Shown: positions 30,655 to 40,357, counted from the first letter of the stretch. The stretch is 64,000 nucleotides of DNA from Gammaproteobacteria bacterium (GCA_017853205.1 JAFMKB010000001.1:1-64000), one strand, 5' to 3'. Numbers and translations are program-made. The notes: generated from the letters alone by a model not told the origin.

Positions 30655-31614
30655 CTAGTTTTGCTCGTAAGAATCGAGTAAAAATCGCGCCCTGGCAGGA
30701 TCAATTAATTTAAACACTACATTAGAAATAACACTTACAGAGCCATTTAAATTCACTTCGAGTGAGGGAATAGTAAACAGGCCTGTGGCGCTATCAAAAG
30801 CGGCTATGCCATCAAATACTGCCTGCCTCGGTATAACGCTCTCTTGATTCGCTTGAATCACAAACCCGAGATCAGACGCTACGGAGCTAAAATTTAAACT
30901 TACGTTGTCGCTGCCGTTATCGATATTGACACTCGTAATCAGCAGTCCTGTGCCACTCTCGTAAACGTGAGCAGCGGAGCTAAAACGCTCGGTGACCTCA
31001 ACATTCATGTAAACAAATGAAGTCGGGTTTTCGTAAAATTCCGAAAAATAAGGTGCGTTGGTCGCCTTCGCGCCGAGGCTGACAAAGGGCAATGCGTCTA
31101 TCGCATCGAGCACAGCCATTCCATCGCCAAGAACGGTACCGAATACGGTAAACCCGCCGTTGCTCTCATCGAGGTTTGCGCTGTTGTCTGCAAGGTTTAC
31201 AAACCATTGATTAGTCGCACTATCAGGATCGCCATCGACTTTAGCCATCGCGACGGTGCCACGTACATTTGAGGCACCGAATTCATTCACAACGGACTCC
31301 CCAACAGGAATATCGATCGGGCCTTCGAATAATTTAAATCGGTATGCACCGCCTTGAACCACAAAATTGTCAACGACACGATGCAGATAGGTGCCGTTAA
31401 AATCATTTCGATCGACGTAGCCAAGAAAGTTCGCCACTGTGAGGGGTGCTGATTCGTCCAACAGTTCAATCGAATAGTCACCGACGCTCGTACTCACCCG
31501 TACGATAGTTCCTGCGAGCGATGTTGCACTGGTAAAAATACTGAATAAGGCAAAAACCGCGCAGAGCGCGCGAAACGTAACCTTTGCAGAGTAATCGATA
31601 GTGAGATTGGACAT
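30655..31614 (-). CDS. Exported cyclophilin-type peptidyl-prolyl isomerase with unknown C-terminal domain
   Basis: 319 aa from ATG 31612-31614. A signal peptide ends about residue 34 (FTSATSLAG). The cyclophilin domain (about 35-200) includes NFLGYVDRNDFNGTYLHRVV, FVVQGGAYRFK, GTVAMAKVDGDPDSATNQWF and FTVFGTVLGDGM, covering the family's core, with NQWFVNL in place of the usual SQFFINL. The last 120 residues are a separate, mostly beta region rich in Ser, Asn and Val, with no homology I recognise. A frame open to a GTG at 31740 lacks a ribosome site and a signal sequence at its start. The protein probably folds or anchors envelope proteins in the periplasm. It stands alone. Confidence 0.82.
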   Translation of the reverse strand: MSNLTIDYSAKVTFRALCAVFALFSIFTSATSLAGTIVRVSTSVGDYSIELLDESAPLTVANFLGYVDRNDFNGTYLHRVVDNFVVQGGAYRFKLFEGPIDIPVGESVVNEFGASNVRGTVAMAKVDGDPDSATNQWFVNLADNSANLDESNGGFTVFGTVLGDGMAVLDAIDALPFVSLGAKATNAPYFSEFYENPTSFVYMNVEVTERFSSAAHVYESGTGLLITSVNIDNGSDNVSLNFSSVASDLGFVIQANQESVIPRQAVFDGIAAFDSATGLFTIPSLEVNLNGSVSVISNVVFKLIDPARARFLLDSYEQN

Positions 31615-31842
31615 AAAATGCACTTGAAAGCTGAATAATGAGAGGTATTGTAACTGCGGTATCGCCACGGCGCCACAGGGTAAAAGGGAGACGCATAATC
31701 GGTATCTTTCTAGGCAACATCTAGAGAGCAGGTTAGACACTGTGGTATCTTCGCGCCTCGCGTCGGACAGCGCACACGGTGCCTATTTCTTCAGTGCCAA
31801 TACATTTAGTAAAGCTTTACATGAAACGAGTACGGGTAATCA

Positions 31843-33309
31843 GTGAACACGAAACAGCATTCATTCCAACTCGCAGCCGACGTTAACTCTAGCCGGCTTG
31901 GCATCGGCATAGACTACGGCACGAGCAACAGCGCTGCTGCAATATTCGATGGAGTAAAGGTGACCGTAATCTCTCTTGAAGAAGCGGCCAAGGTCATGCC
32001 GAGTGCTACTTATATCAACCGCGAGTATCAAATAGTTACTGGGCAGGCTGCTATCGATGAATATGTCCGAAGTAATACAGGTCGAACGGTCGAGCTAAGC
32101 GCAGAAATTCTCGGGGAGGGACGCACCTCTACGGGACAAATCGGAGATCACGGTTTGCCCGAAGAAGCCTCTACCTCGCTGATCTATGGTCAATCCCTCG
32201 TCGATGGCGGGCAACAGGGGCGGCTCTTCAGAGGCGTTAAAAGACTATTGGGCAACAACGAGTCACAGCGACTCATGGTTTTCGACAAACCTTTCCGCCT
32301 TGTCGCCCTTATTACCCCTCTGCTCCTACGTATACGCAGAACTATCGAAGCGCAATTGCCATCCGGACTGAGTCCGACACCTGTTATCGATCACGCCTGC
32401 ATCGGGCATCCGGTTAATTTCGAAGGATCCCAAAGTGATAGGAATCGCGCAGCCCTGAGCGCGTTGTCAGAGAGCTATGGCTACGCTCAGTTCACTCACC
32501 AGAGCTTTTATCCGGAACCTAACGCTGCGGCACTGAGCTATCTTCACGCTAATCCGCAGCTACAAACAAAAACTCTCTTAGCTGTCGACTTCGGAGGAGG
32601 TACGCTAGATCTATGCGTCATCAAGCATACCCAGAAAGATTTCGAAGTCATAGCGACACATGGCATTGGCCTGGGCGGCGACCATATCGACCAACTTCTC
32701 TTTAGGGAGCTAATTTTTCCTTTGCTCGGTAAGGGTGAGCGCTGGCGACGGGCGGGAGAAGACCGGGAAATCGAGACACTGTTCCCCTTCGAAGAATATG
32801 AGGACCTACTGCTCAATTGGGCTGTGAGCTATATGCTCAATCAGAATAAATACACCACACCGCTGCATCAAAGGATTCAGGAAGGCGACGAGGCTTCGGT
32901 AAAATTTCAGCGCCTATATGACCTCATTAAAAACAATCATAGCTACCTCGTGTTCCAGTTACTGAAAGAGCTTAAAGCAGAACTGTCACGCAAAGAGTCG
33001 GCCAATCTCGATATACCGGAACTCGATATCGAACTGACGCTTTCCCGCGATCAGTTCGAGAACATGATCTCAGGGCTCATGGTTAAATTTGAACAAGCCA
33101 TCGATGACACACTTTTGCGCGCAGGAATCAACAGCAGCCAGATCGAACTCGTTATTCGCACTGGAGGCTCCTCACTAATCCCTGCGGTGAAGCGCATCCT
33201 CGAAGAGCGCTTTCCTGACAAAGTTGTTGAGCACGACCCCTTCACGAGTGTCGCTGCAGGTCTGGCAATCGCGGAATATCTGGGTGCTTCGAATACTGGC
33301 GAGAATTAG
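31843..33309 (+). CDS. Hsp70-family ATPase (YegD-like), short form
   Basis: 488 aa, well short of DnaK (about 640) and close to YegD. The actin-like ATPase core has GIGIDYGTSNSAAAI (phosphate 1), AVDFGGGTLDLCVI (phosphate 2) and a final adenosine block RTGGSSLIPAVKRIL. Between them lies a long helical insertion with charged repeats (about 325-395). No classical substrate-binding beta domain or lid is visible, and there is no C-terminal EEVD. This is a chaperone-like protein of unknown client. It starts at GTG 31843, and the last bases overlap the convergent DUF6702 gene by 4 bp. Confidence 0.83.
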   Translation: MNTKQHSFQLAADVNSSRLGIGIDYGTSNSAAAIFDGVKVTVISLEEAAKVMPSATYINREYQIVTGQAAIDEYVRSNTGRTVELSAEILGEGRTSTGQIGDHGLPEEASTSLIYGQSLVDGGQQGRLFRGVKRLLGNNESQRLMVFDKPFRLVALITPLLLRIRRTIEAQLPSGLSPTPVIDHACIGHPVNFEGSQSDRNRAALSALSESYGYAQFTHQSFYPEPNAAALSYLHANPQLQTKTLLAVDFGGGTLDLCVIKHTQKDFEVIATHGIGLGGDHIDQLLFRELIFPLLGKGERWRRAGEDREIETLFPFEEYEDLLLNWAVSYMLNQNKYTTPLHQRIQEGDEASVKFQRLYDLIKNNHSYLVFQLLKELKAELSRKESANLDIPELDIELTLSRDQFENMISGLMVKFEQAIDDTLLRAGINSSQIELVIRTGGSSLIPAVKRILEERFPDKVVEHDPFTSVAAGLAIAEYLGASNTGEN

Positions 33310-33902
33310 GGCACCTCAATCTGAAGGGAATCCGCGCCCACCGAGAAAGTGATGCTTTCGATCTTCCCGCCCCGCTCGACATTCACGAGATTCGACTGAT
33401 CAGGCCAGACATCGCGCAGAACACTATTGATAACGCGTAACTGCAACGCCTTGCCGATGTGTCTCGTCGCGAAGTCCGGTACTTCTTGGTAAACCCAAAG
33501 GTATTGCCCATCGATTTCTTCACCCAGATAGATAGGGGCAAGCTCCTGCAATGAAGCGTTATCATCGAAAGCAACAGCAAATCGATTGACCACATAACTG
33601 CCGAAAAGTGCTCGCGAGTCAGCGGACTGTATGATGTCTTGCTTAGCGCCGAATACCACATTTGCGGCATGCTCGGCGTCGTGAAGGAATAGCCTATGCA
33701 TTATTTCTAGACTGCCGGTGTTCGAGTTAAACAGCAGTCTCGTTACCGCGGTTTTCTGTTGATGGGCATAGCTTGGGCTACTAGCAACAACCGCTAGAGC
33801 AGCGAATAATAACAGGAACGCCCGATTCAGCGCGGGCGAACCTATAGAGAGAGCAGCCTGGCTAGTTAGCGCTCTCATTATCCTCTTTCTCGTCTTCATC
33901 AC
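33306..33902 (-). CDS. Exported DUF6702 family protein
   Basis: 198 aa with an N-terminal hydrophobic signal (FLLLFAALAVVASSPSYAH, about 28-47). The mature part opens HQQKTAVTRLLFNSNTGSLE and IMHRLFLHDAEHA, the pattern I associate with DUF6702, a beta-rich exported family of unknown role. The start is ATG at 33902 (two tandem ATGs) inside the tail of the upstream M1 peptidase gene, with another at 33878. Either way the gene overlaps that one by 17-41 bp, which implies coupled translation and a joint function with the peptidase. Confidence 0.7.
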   Translation of the reverse strand: MMKTRKRIMRALTSQAALSIGSPALNRAFLLLFAALAVVASSPSYAHQQKTAVTRLLFNSNTGSLEIMHRLFLHDAEHAANVVFGAKQDIIQSADSRALFGSYVVNRFAVAFDDNASLQELAPIYLGEEIDGQYLWVYQEVPDFATRHIGKALQLRVINSVLRDVWPDQSNLVNVERGGKIESITFSVGADSLQIEVP

Positions 33903-36339
33903 TATCAGTTTTAAGCTCCGTCTTTATGTCCTGCATAATGTCGCGCGCAACACGAGAACTGCTCGCAGATGCCTTGAAGCTTTCGATTCTTGAGGGCACG
34001 AGCCTGCGTGGATAGAAGTTATTTTCTATGTCTGCATCGGCTGTTTCCATGTTCGGATCGATGGTGAGTGAAACGATTTCGCGCTCGGTTACGATAAGCT
34101 TTTTGACTGCCTTAGGTGATCGTCGCCAGATCTCTGCGGGATAGCGAATCTGCTCAGTCACGCCATCTGCGTATTCGATGTCGAGTATGATAGGCATTAC
34201 CAAGCCACCTTTATTAGCGAATTCCACCAGATAGTAATTGCGGTCTTCACTTACTGCCTTATCCAGGGTTTCGCGCTCCCAGTCCTCAAGCCCTTCGAGG
34301 AAAGAATTATAGGCATTGCGCTCTTTATTAGTGACTGTAAATTCATCGTTCTCATCGTAGAAATCACGGACGTCAGAGTTACGTTCAACCCACGTGCGCA
34401 TTCCTGCAGCGCGATTTCGCTCGCTAAACAGCGAAGGCGAGAATGCCTTATCGTCTTCACGCTCACGCGCGAAATCAATGTCAGGATCCTCCGTATTCAT
34501 CTGCATTTGATACACGCGCTCTAAAGAGATATCAACGTGGTCTGTGGTGTAAAACCAACCGCGCCAAAACCAATCAAGATCGATACCCGACGCTTCTTCC
34601 ATCGTGCGAAAGAAATCAGAGGGTGTGGGACGCTTAAATTCCCAACGACGCGAATATTCTTTAAATGCGAAATCAAAAAGCTCGCGTCCCATAATTGTCT
34701 CGCGCAAAATATTCAGCGCCGTTGCCGGTTTAGAATACGCGTTCGGCCCAAGTCGCAGCACACTGTCTGACTGCGTCATCACTGGCACTTGATTACTCGA
34801 CACCATGTAATCAACGATATAACGCGGTTCTACGCCCCAGGGAATCTCGGCATCCCATTCGCGACCAGCAACCCCGTCCAGATAGCTGTTGATACCTTCG
34901 TCCATCCACGTCCACTGACGCTCGTCAGAGTTAACAATCATAGGGAAATAGAAATGTCCGACCTCGTGAATCACCACGCCAATGAGGAATCGTTTCTCAG
35001 CAAGAGTGTAGGTACGGCTGCCATCCTCTTGTAACGTCGTGCGCGGGCCGTTAAAGGTAATCATCGGATATTCCATGCCACCAACAAAGCCGATATTGAC
35101 TGATTGCGCAGTAGGATAGGGAAAGTCGAATGAGAATCTGCTGTAGACTTCGAGTGTGTGTATTACCGATTCCGTTGAGTATTTTGCCCAAAGGTCACCG
35201 CCCTCTTTAGGCCAGAAGGACATAGCAAGAACAAGCTCCTGCTCAGCGCCTTCCTGCCGATAGCCCTTGGCGTCCCAGATGTATTTACGTGACGAAGACC
35301 ACGCGAAATCGCGTACGTTTTTGGCACTAAAACGCCAAGTCTTTGTCTCGTCTGTCCCTTCAGCTTCGTTTGCTAAGGCTTCCTCAGGTGTGACAATCAA
35401 TACTGGTCGCTCTGCAGTTTCCGCCTCTCGAAGGCGGCGACGCTGCTCATCAGTGAGCACTTGATTGGCATTCTCAAGCTCCCCTGTCGCAGCAACGATA
35501 TGGTCTGCAGGAACCGTCATGGCAACATCGTAATCACCAAATTCCAATGTGAACTCACCTGAGCCCAAGAACTCCTTGTTCGTCCATCCTTCGTAGTCGG
35601 TATAGGCTACAAGACGAGGAAACCATTGTGCGAGGGCATAAATCGTGTTGCCGTTATCACCTTCGTCGGCGAAATATTCATAGCCCGCGCGCGGACCTAG
35701 TACGTCGCCGTTGACAATGTTGTAGGCGTAGTCGATCTTAAAATCCACCTTAGCACCTGGTCTCAGAGGGCGGGGCAAATCGACTCTCATCAACGTGCCA
35801 ACGATGGTGTGACTGAGCGTATTACCGGACCCATCAACAACCGACTGGATGTCGTAACCAAGTTCAGCCTCCTCCATGTACTGAATCTCTCGGAGCTGCC
35901 CGAGACTCACGCGCGCTGGTGACCCTGGCTCGGGATTAGAGCGGTTAAAGGTCTCACTGAGCTGCGCGATGGAATCATTACGAAACCGATTCTGGTCCAA
36001 TTGCAACCAAAGGTAATTTAGCGTGTCTGGAGAATTGTTTTGATAGGAAATCGATTCGCTACCCTGAATACTGTGCGTATCCTCATTTAGGGTTACGTCG
36101 ATATCGTAATCGACTTTCTGCTGCCAATACGCATGACCGGGCTGCCCTGCTGCGTTGCGGTAAACATTAGGTGTAGGCAAAATTTCATCCAGTTGACGAA
36201 ATTTATCTTGATAATCGCCTTTCGTTTGTTGAATTCCCTGCGCCGCTGCAATACCGCTGACGAGGCTTAGCGCAACGCCTAATAAACTGATTTTTAAGAC
36301 TGAAGGTAAGCCTAAGCGCTTGGTTTTCGAACCACTCAT
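33862..36339 (-). CDS. Exported M1-family zinc aminopeptidase-like protein
   Basis: 825 aa with an N-terminal signal (about 14-34, LGVALSLVSGIAAAQ). The gluzincin motif HEVGHFYFP followed by WMDEGINSY (third ligand) identifies the M1 catalytic domain near residue 470. The preceding VGGMEYPMI corresponds to the exopeptidase GxMEN-type loop, here GGMEY. The N-terminal 300 residues form the beta-sandwich found in aminopeptidase N-like proteins. The highly acidic C-terminus (last 25 residues mostly D/E/S/K) is unusual. It is probably periplasmic or cell-surface. Substrate unknown. Confidence 0.88.
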   Translation of the reverse strand: MSGSKTKRLGLPSVLKISLLGVALSLVSGIAAAQGIQQTKGDYQDKFRQLDEILPTPNVYRNAAGQPGHAYWQQKVDYDIDVTLNEDTHSIQGSESISYQNNSPDTLNYLWLQLDQNRFRNDSIAQLSETFNRSNPEPGSPARVSLGQLREIQYMEEAELGYDIQSVVDGSGNTLSHTIVGTLMRVDLPRPLRPGAKVDFKIDYAYNIVNGDVLGPRAGYEYFADEGDNGNTIYALAQWFPRLVAYTDYEGWTNKEFLGSGEFTLEFGDYDVAMTVPADHIVAATGELENANQVLTDEQRRRLREAETAERPVLIVTPEEALANEAEGTDETKTWRFSAKNVRDFAWSSSRKYIWDAKGYRQEGAEQELVLAMSFWPKEGGDLWAKYSTESVIHTLEVYSRFSFDFPYPTAQSVNIGFVGGMEYPMITFNGPRTTLQEDGSRTYTLAEKRFLIGVVIHEVGHFYFPMIVNSDERQWTWMDEGINSYLDGVAGREWDAEIPWGVEPRYIVDYMVSSNQVPVMTQSDSVLRLGPNAYSKPATALNILRETIMGRELFDFAFKEYSRRWEFKRPTPSDFFRTMEEASGIDLDWFWRGWFYTTDHVDISLERVYQMQMNTEDPDIDFAREREDDKAFSPSLFSERNRAAGMRTWVERNSDVRDFYDENDEFTVTNKERNAYNSFLEGLEDWERETLDKAVSEDRNYYLVEFANKGGLVMPIILDIEYADGVTEQIRYPAEIWRRSPKAVKKLIVTEREIVSLTIDPNMETADADIENNFYPRRLVPSRIESFKASASSSRVARDIMQDIKTELKTDSDEDEKEDNESAN

Positions 36340-36369
36340 AAGTAAATGCTCTGATTGTGATTGTTTTGT

Positions 36370-36418
36370 CTCGTATCACCGCACTCTGACCGGTGCGATA
36401 CGAGTCGGGTAATTTTTT
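36370..36418 (+). terminator. Hairpin plus T-run in the divergent M1/sterol-desaturase gap
   Basis: An 8-bp stem CTCGTATC (36370-36377) with GATACGAG (36397-36404), extended inside by an ACCG/CGGT pair, then a run of six T at 36413-36418 on the plus strand. It looks like a plus-strand intrinsic terminator, though the T-run begins eight bases after the stem. It could end an antisense transcript, or be an operator for either divergent gene. Its upstream plus-strand transcript would have to come from within the M1 gene region. Confidence 0.35.
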
Positions 36419-36546
36419 ATAAACGGCGCTATGATACCCTTTTTTGCCTTTATTGGCAGGCGTATTAGGTGTTGAAACACCGCGTCTTGCACGCCCAATC
36501 AATCCGATGATTAGCGAAGAATACGCAATAAATTGAGAGGTTTTCC

Positions 36547-37815
36547 ATGGATTTAATCGCTATCGCAGTGCCATTCTTCCTCGCGCTGATTCTGGCCGAA
36601 TTTATTTACGGCATTATTCGCGGTCGCAACACCTATCGCCTTAATGACACAATTAACAGCCTTTCCATGGGCTCACTCAGTTCACTCAGCGGACTAATGA
36701 TAGTAGGCGGCTCGGCACTCATCTATGAGTTCGTGGTCAACGCCTTTGCGCTAACGCAATTATCGGCAGACTCGACGCTTGTATGGATTGCTACTTTTAT
36801 TTTTTACGACCTTGCCTATTACTGGAAGCATCGACTAGGTCACGAAGTAGCCCTTTTTTGGGGATCACATGTCTCACATCACCAAAGTGAGGATTACAAT
36901 TTAGGCACTGCACTTCGGCAGACGAGCATCGACTTTCACGGCTTTTTATTCCTTATACCTTTCTTCATTGCCGGTGTGCCCGGCGAAGTCCTCGTTGCGA
37001 CGGTGAGTCTCAATCTCATCTACCAATTCTGGGTGCACACTCAGCATGTACCCGCGCTTGGGCCTATCGAATGGATCATGGTGACGCCCTCGAACCACCG
37101 CGTCCATCATGCGCGCAATGATCAGTATGTCGACAAGAATTACGGCGGTGTTTTCATTATCTGGGACAGGATTTTCGGTACCTATCAGGATGAACTTGCC
37201 GAGGAACCGGCTGTTTATGGTCTGCGCAAGCCTCTCAATAGCTGGAATCCGCTATGGGCGAATACGCATGTTTACTGGCGACTACTGGTTGATTTCGTGA
37301 AAATTAAGGGCATTAAGAACAAAACCCAACTCTTGTTTAAGCGCCCTGGGTGGCTTCCTGAAGGCTACGCGAAAACCTGCAAAGCGACGCCAATCGACCT
37401 AAGATCTAAATATGATCCTCCCGTTGCCGGCGCAACGAAGGCCTATGTGTTCGGTCAATTTCTCATCACAGTCGCCGTGAGCCTCTCCCTCGCTGGCCTT
37501 GCCACTTTGGCAAGTCCCGTCGAGCTGTGGGCTGCTGCCGGCTTCATAGTGTTATCACTCTTTACACATGGCTACGTACTCGACAAACGCCGACTCGCTG
37601 CACCGCTCGAAAGTGCACGTTTGCTACTCGCCATTGCGCTCGCCTTTCTGCTCCCACTGGGGTCAATGCTCTCCGCGCTACTCGGTTTTTCGGCCGCAGC
37701 CTCGCTGATCGTTGTAGGCATTAGCATCGCCTTACAGCGCAATATCCTTGGGGCTGGAGATCAGGAGATTCGTAAAGGGGGCAATAGCGAAGGACTTGCG
37801 AAGGCTTCTGTTTAG
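36547..37815 (+). CDS. Sterol desaturase / fatty acid hydroxylase family protein
   Basis: Membrane di-iron oxidase, 422 aa. Histidine motifs HRLGHE (about 97), HVSHHQSEDYN (about 116) and HRVHH (about 192), with a Trp-His pair WVHTQHV between, give the eight-histidine site. The layout resembles alkylglycerol monooxygenase-like bacterial members. The C-terminal 120 residues add three to four membrane segments not needed for catalysis (about 300-405). GAGAGG precedes the ATG. Substrate unknown: hydroxylated fatty acids, sterol-like lipids or carotenoids are possible. No carotenoid or hopanoid gene is near. Confidence 0.85.
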   Translation: MDLIAIAVPFFLALILAEFIYGIIRGRNTYRLNDTINSLSMGSLSSLSGLMIVGGSALIYEFVVNAFALTQLSADSTLVWIATFIFYDLAYYWKHRLGHEVALFWGSHVSHHQSEDYNLGTALRQTSIDFHGFLFLIPFFIAGVPGEVLVATVSLNLIYQFWVHTQHVPALGPIEWIMVTPSNHRVHHARNDQYVDKNYGGVFIIWDRIFGTYQDELAEEPAVYGLRKPLNSWNPLWANTHVYWRLLVDFVKIKGIKNKTQLLFKRPGWLPEGYAKTCKATPIDLRSKYDPPVAGATKAYVFGQFLITVAVSLSLAGLATLASPVELWAAAGFIVLSLFTHGYVLDKRRLAAPLESARLLLAIALAFLLPLGSMLSALLGFSAAASLIVVGISIALQRNILGAGDQEIRKGGNSEGLAKASV

Positions 37816-37833
37816 CTTAATGTTGCAATGCGT

Positions 37834-38559
37834 TCACAGGCGAATAAGAGGAAAATCGTCGATTAACTCCCCGGAGTCAATGTCGCGCAATTCGAATTGA
37901 GCCTGTTGCGCGTCTTTGAGCGCTTGCCGGAGCGACGTCCCCTCTTCCAAGTTAGTAATCACGAATGCAGCTTTACCGGTCAAACTCCCCAAGGGTGCTA
38001 CGCTAAGCGGATTGAACACATATTCTTCGCTTTCACTCAGCAGGCCTTTTACGCTTGCCTCGACGCTCAAGGCGCTACCTGGAACCGCATCACGCACCGC
38101 TCTATACAAAGAAGAGTCACCGCGCGCATCGATTACGCGAAGATATAGCTCGACATCGCGTGTAAAGAGCTCAGCGTTTTTTAATTCGATTGTTGGCGTA
38201 TAGATCGGGTAGCTGAAACCCACTTCTACAATCCCATTACTTGAGGCATCGGTAATGAGGGCACTGAGAATTTGCTCACCGCGAACCCCCTCCCCCTCTC
38301 GTTGAGGGAGCAAGAGAAAAAAGTAGAGCGCGACAAAGAAAAGCAGTGGGATGACAAAAAAGCCGGTAAATACCACCGGTGAACGCAGGAAGGGCGAAAG
38401 CCAGGGCCGCACGCCAATCAGGCCTAGGATCGCAACCGATGCACTTAAAAGGGCTCTTGCAGGAATAGCCAATCTGCCGACCACAATCGCATTGGCATCG
38501 AGCCAGTAGAGGAGCAAGGCGGCTAGCAGCAGGCTCAAGGCAGACACCAGGCGAGTCAT
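37834..38559 (-). CDS. Membrane protein of unknown function
   Basis: 241 aa from ATG 38557-38559, five bases after the lipA stop, so probably the last gene of the lipA operon. A longer frame into lipA is not credible. Three hydrophobic segments (about 5-22, 30-50 and 60-85) are followed by a soluble, mostly beta domain of about 150 residues, probably periplasmic. No motif is recognised. It converges with the sterol-desaturase gene with 18 bp between. Nothing in the protein suggests a lipoate-related role. Confidence 0.75.
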   Translation of the reverse strand: MTRLVSALSLLLAALLLYWLDANAIVVGRLAIPARALLSASVAILGLIGVRPWLSPFLRSPVVFTGFFVIPLLFFVALYFFLLLPQREGEGVRGEQILSALITDASSNGIVEVGFSYPIYTPTIELKNAELFTRDVELYLRVIDARGDSSLYRAVRDAVPGSALSVEASVKGLLSESEEYVFNPLSVAPLGSLTGKAAFVITNLEEGTSLRQALKDAQQAQFELRDIDSGELIDDFPLIRL

Positions 38560-38563
38560 AATC

Positions 38564-39547
38564 TTAAGCCTTAACGACGATTTCTTCGCCCTGAGCCTGT
38601 TTATCAGCATGATACGACGAGCGCACGAGAGGTCCGCTTGCGACGTGCTTGAAGCCAAGCTCCTCACCGAACTGGCGCAGCGCGTCGAATTCGTCGGGAT
38701 GCACGAAGCGTTCGACCTTGAGATGGTCTTTGCTCGGCTGCAGGTACTGACCAAGCGTCACCATGTCAACATCGTGCGCGAAGAGGTCGCGCATTACGTC
38801 TTTCACCTCGTCGACTGTCTCACCAAGGCCGAGCATCAGCCCAGACTTCGTTACAACCTCGGGGCGGAGTGCTTTGTATCCCTTCAGAAGATCAAGAGAC
38901 CACTGATAGTCTGCACCTGGACGGGCTTTCCTGTAGAGGCGGGGAACGGTCTCAAGGTTATGGTTAAACACATCCGGCGGCGTCTCTTTCAAAATATCGA
39001 GTGCAATCTGCATGCGTCCTCGGAAATCAGGCACTAAGACCTCGACCTGAATCTCGGGATTGAAGCGCCGCGTTTCACTTATGCAATTCGCGAAATGTTG
39101 TGCTCCGCTGTCTTTTAAGTCATCACGATCGACAGAGGTAATGACAACATAGCTAAGACCCATTTCTTTGATCGCACTGGCGAGCTCTGTCGGCTCATTG
39201 GGATCGAGTGCGTTAGGCTTGCCGTGGGCAACATCGCAGAAGGGACAGCGGCGGGTGCAGATCTCACCCATAATCATGAAAGTCGCGGTGCCGTTGCTAA
39301 AACACTCGCCCAGATTGGGGCACGAAGCCTCCTCACAAACTGACGCAAGTTTATGTTCGCGAAGTTTCTGCTTAATATGATTAATTCTGGGCGACGCAGG
39401 AATCTTAACGCGAATCCAGTCAGGCTTTGTTGGCAACTCGTCGGTTGGGATCACCTTCAGAGGGATGCGCCTCACCTTGTCTGCACCGCGCAGCTTCTCG
39501 CCTTCAATTAACACATTTCGACGCTTTCGCTCTGTTGTCTCTGTCAT
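38564..39547 (-). CDS. lipA: Lipoyl synthase
   Basis: Radical-SAM enzyme that inserts two sulfurs into octanoyl-E2 to make lipoyl cofactors. The auxiliary cluster cysteines lie in [12 protein letters not shown] near 77 and the radical-SAM motif [13 protein letters not shown] near 102. Other family blocks are [19 protein letters not shown] and the C-terminal R-S-S-Y-H-A-D. 327 aa matches the family. It works after lipB in the same operon, separated by a 108-bp gap that holds two small hairpins (39625-39643 and the GCCGG/CCGGC pair). Confidence 0.97.
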   Translation of the reverse strand: MTETTERKRRNVLIEGEKLRGADKVRRIPLKVIPTDELPTKPDWIRVKIPASPRINHIKQKLREHKLASVCEEASCPNLGECFSNGTATFMIMGEICTRRCPFCDVAHGKPNALDPNEPTELASAIKEMGLSYVVITSVDRDDLKDSGAQHFANCISETRRFNPEIQVEVLVPDFRGRMQIALDILKETPPDVFNHNLETVPRLYRKARPGADYQWSLDLLKGYKALRPEVVTKSGLMLGLGETVDEVKDVMRDLFAHDVDMVTLGQYLQPSKDHLKVERFVHPDEFDALRQFGEELGFKHVASGPLVRSSYHADKQAQGEEIVVKA

Positions 39548-39655
39548 TTTGACCTAGCTCACTTCGCCGGCGCACCGGCATTTCAGTTTTTAGCCTGCTA
39601 AAGAGGCATTTCAATTTGCACTTACTCCTTCTTCGGTAAGGAGAAAGCAGCGGTG

Positions 39656-40357
39656 CTAGGCTAAATACCCTAACCGCGTTAACAAAGCCGCAACAAGCGC
39701 GCTGCTAACCTCTTGCATTAAATTACGCTCGGCATCGACCTTGCCGATTAGATCTGCGACCTGAGTTACTTTGAGGTCCTCGAACCCGCAGGGGTTTATT
39801 CTATCGAACGGCGATTTGTCCATATCGACATTGAGACTCAGCCCGTGATAGCTCAACCCGTTTTTGATGCGCAAGCCCAGCGCGGCGATTTTCGCGCCGT
39901 TCACGTAGACACCCGGAGCATCAGGCCGACGCTCTCCACTGATTCCAAACGTAGCGAGCGCCTCGACAATTGCCTCTTCGATGAGGTCTACTAATTCGCG
40001 AACACCCATCTTACGACGCTTTACATCGATTAGTAGATAGCCAACAAGCTGACCTGGGCCATGGTAGGTAACTTGACCACCGCGGTCGATCTGCACAATA
40101 GGAATATCGCCGGCATCTAGTATATGCTCAGCCCGACCCGCTTGCCCTTGAGTAAAGACAGGCTTGTGACTCAACATCCATATTTCATCATCGCGACCAG
40201 TTCTCGGATGTTCGGCAAGATATCGCATCGCGTGCCAGAGAGGCACGTAGTCTTGAAGCCCTAACCGCCTTACTTTCAGCCCTATTTCGTTAGGTTTAGT
40301 TAAAGGCTGATTAGGCGCGGGGACTGCCTGCTCCCACTTATACGCATCTAAACGCAT
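39656..40357 (-). CDS. lipB: Octanoyl-[ACP]:protein octanoyltransferase
   Basis: Transfers octanoate from ACP to E2/GcvH subunits. 233 aa. The LipB signature RGGQVTYHGPGQLVGYLL (about 92-109) and the catalytic region APGVYVNGAKIAALGLR (Cys/Lys dyad region; the lysine is in AKIAALG) and YHGLSLNV are intact, and the catalytic cysteine lies in NPCGFED. About 20 N-terminal residues are extra relative to E. coli. It starts immediately after the ybeD stop (base-adjacent), so the two are coupled. Confidence 0.94.
   Translation of the reverse strand: MRLDAYKWEQAVPAPNQPLTKPNEIGLKVRRLGLQDYVPLWHAMRYLAEHPRTGRDDEIWMLSHKPVFTQGQAGRAEHILDAGDIPIVQIDRGGQVTYHGPGQLVGYLLIDVKRRKMGVRELVDLIEEAIVEALATFGISGERRPDAPGVYVNGAKIAALGLRIKNGLSYHGLSLNVDMDKSPFDRINPCGFEDLKVTQVADLIGKVDAERNLMQEVSSALVAALLTRLGYLA

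Noticed and set aside
38609-39037. 142-aa plus-strand ORF opposite lipA
   Set aside because: Antisense to lipA, whose Fe-S motifs and length are complete.
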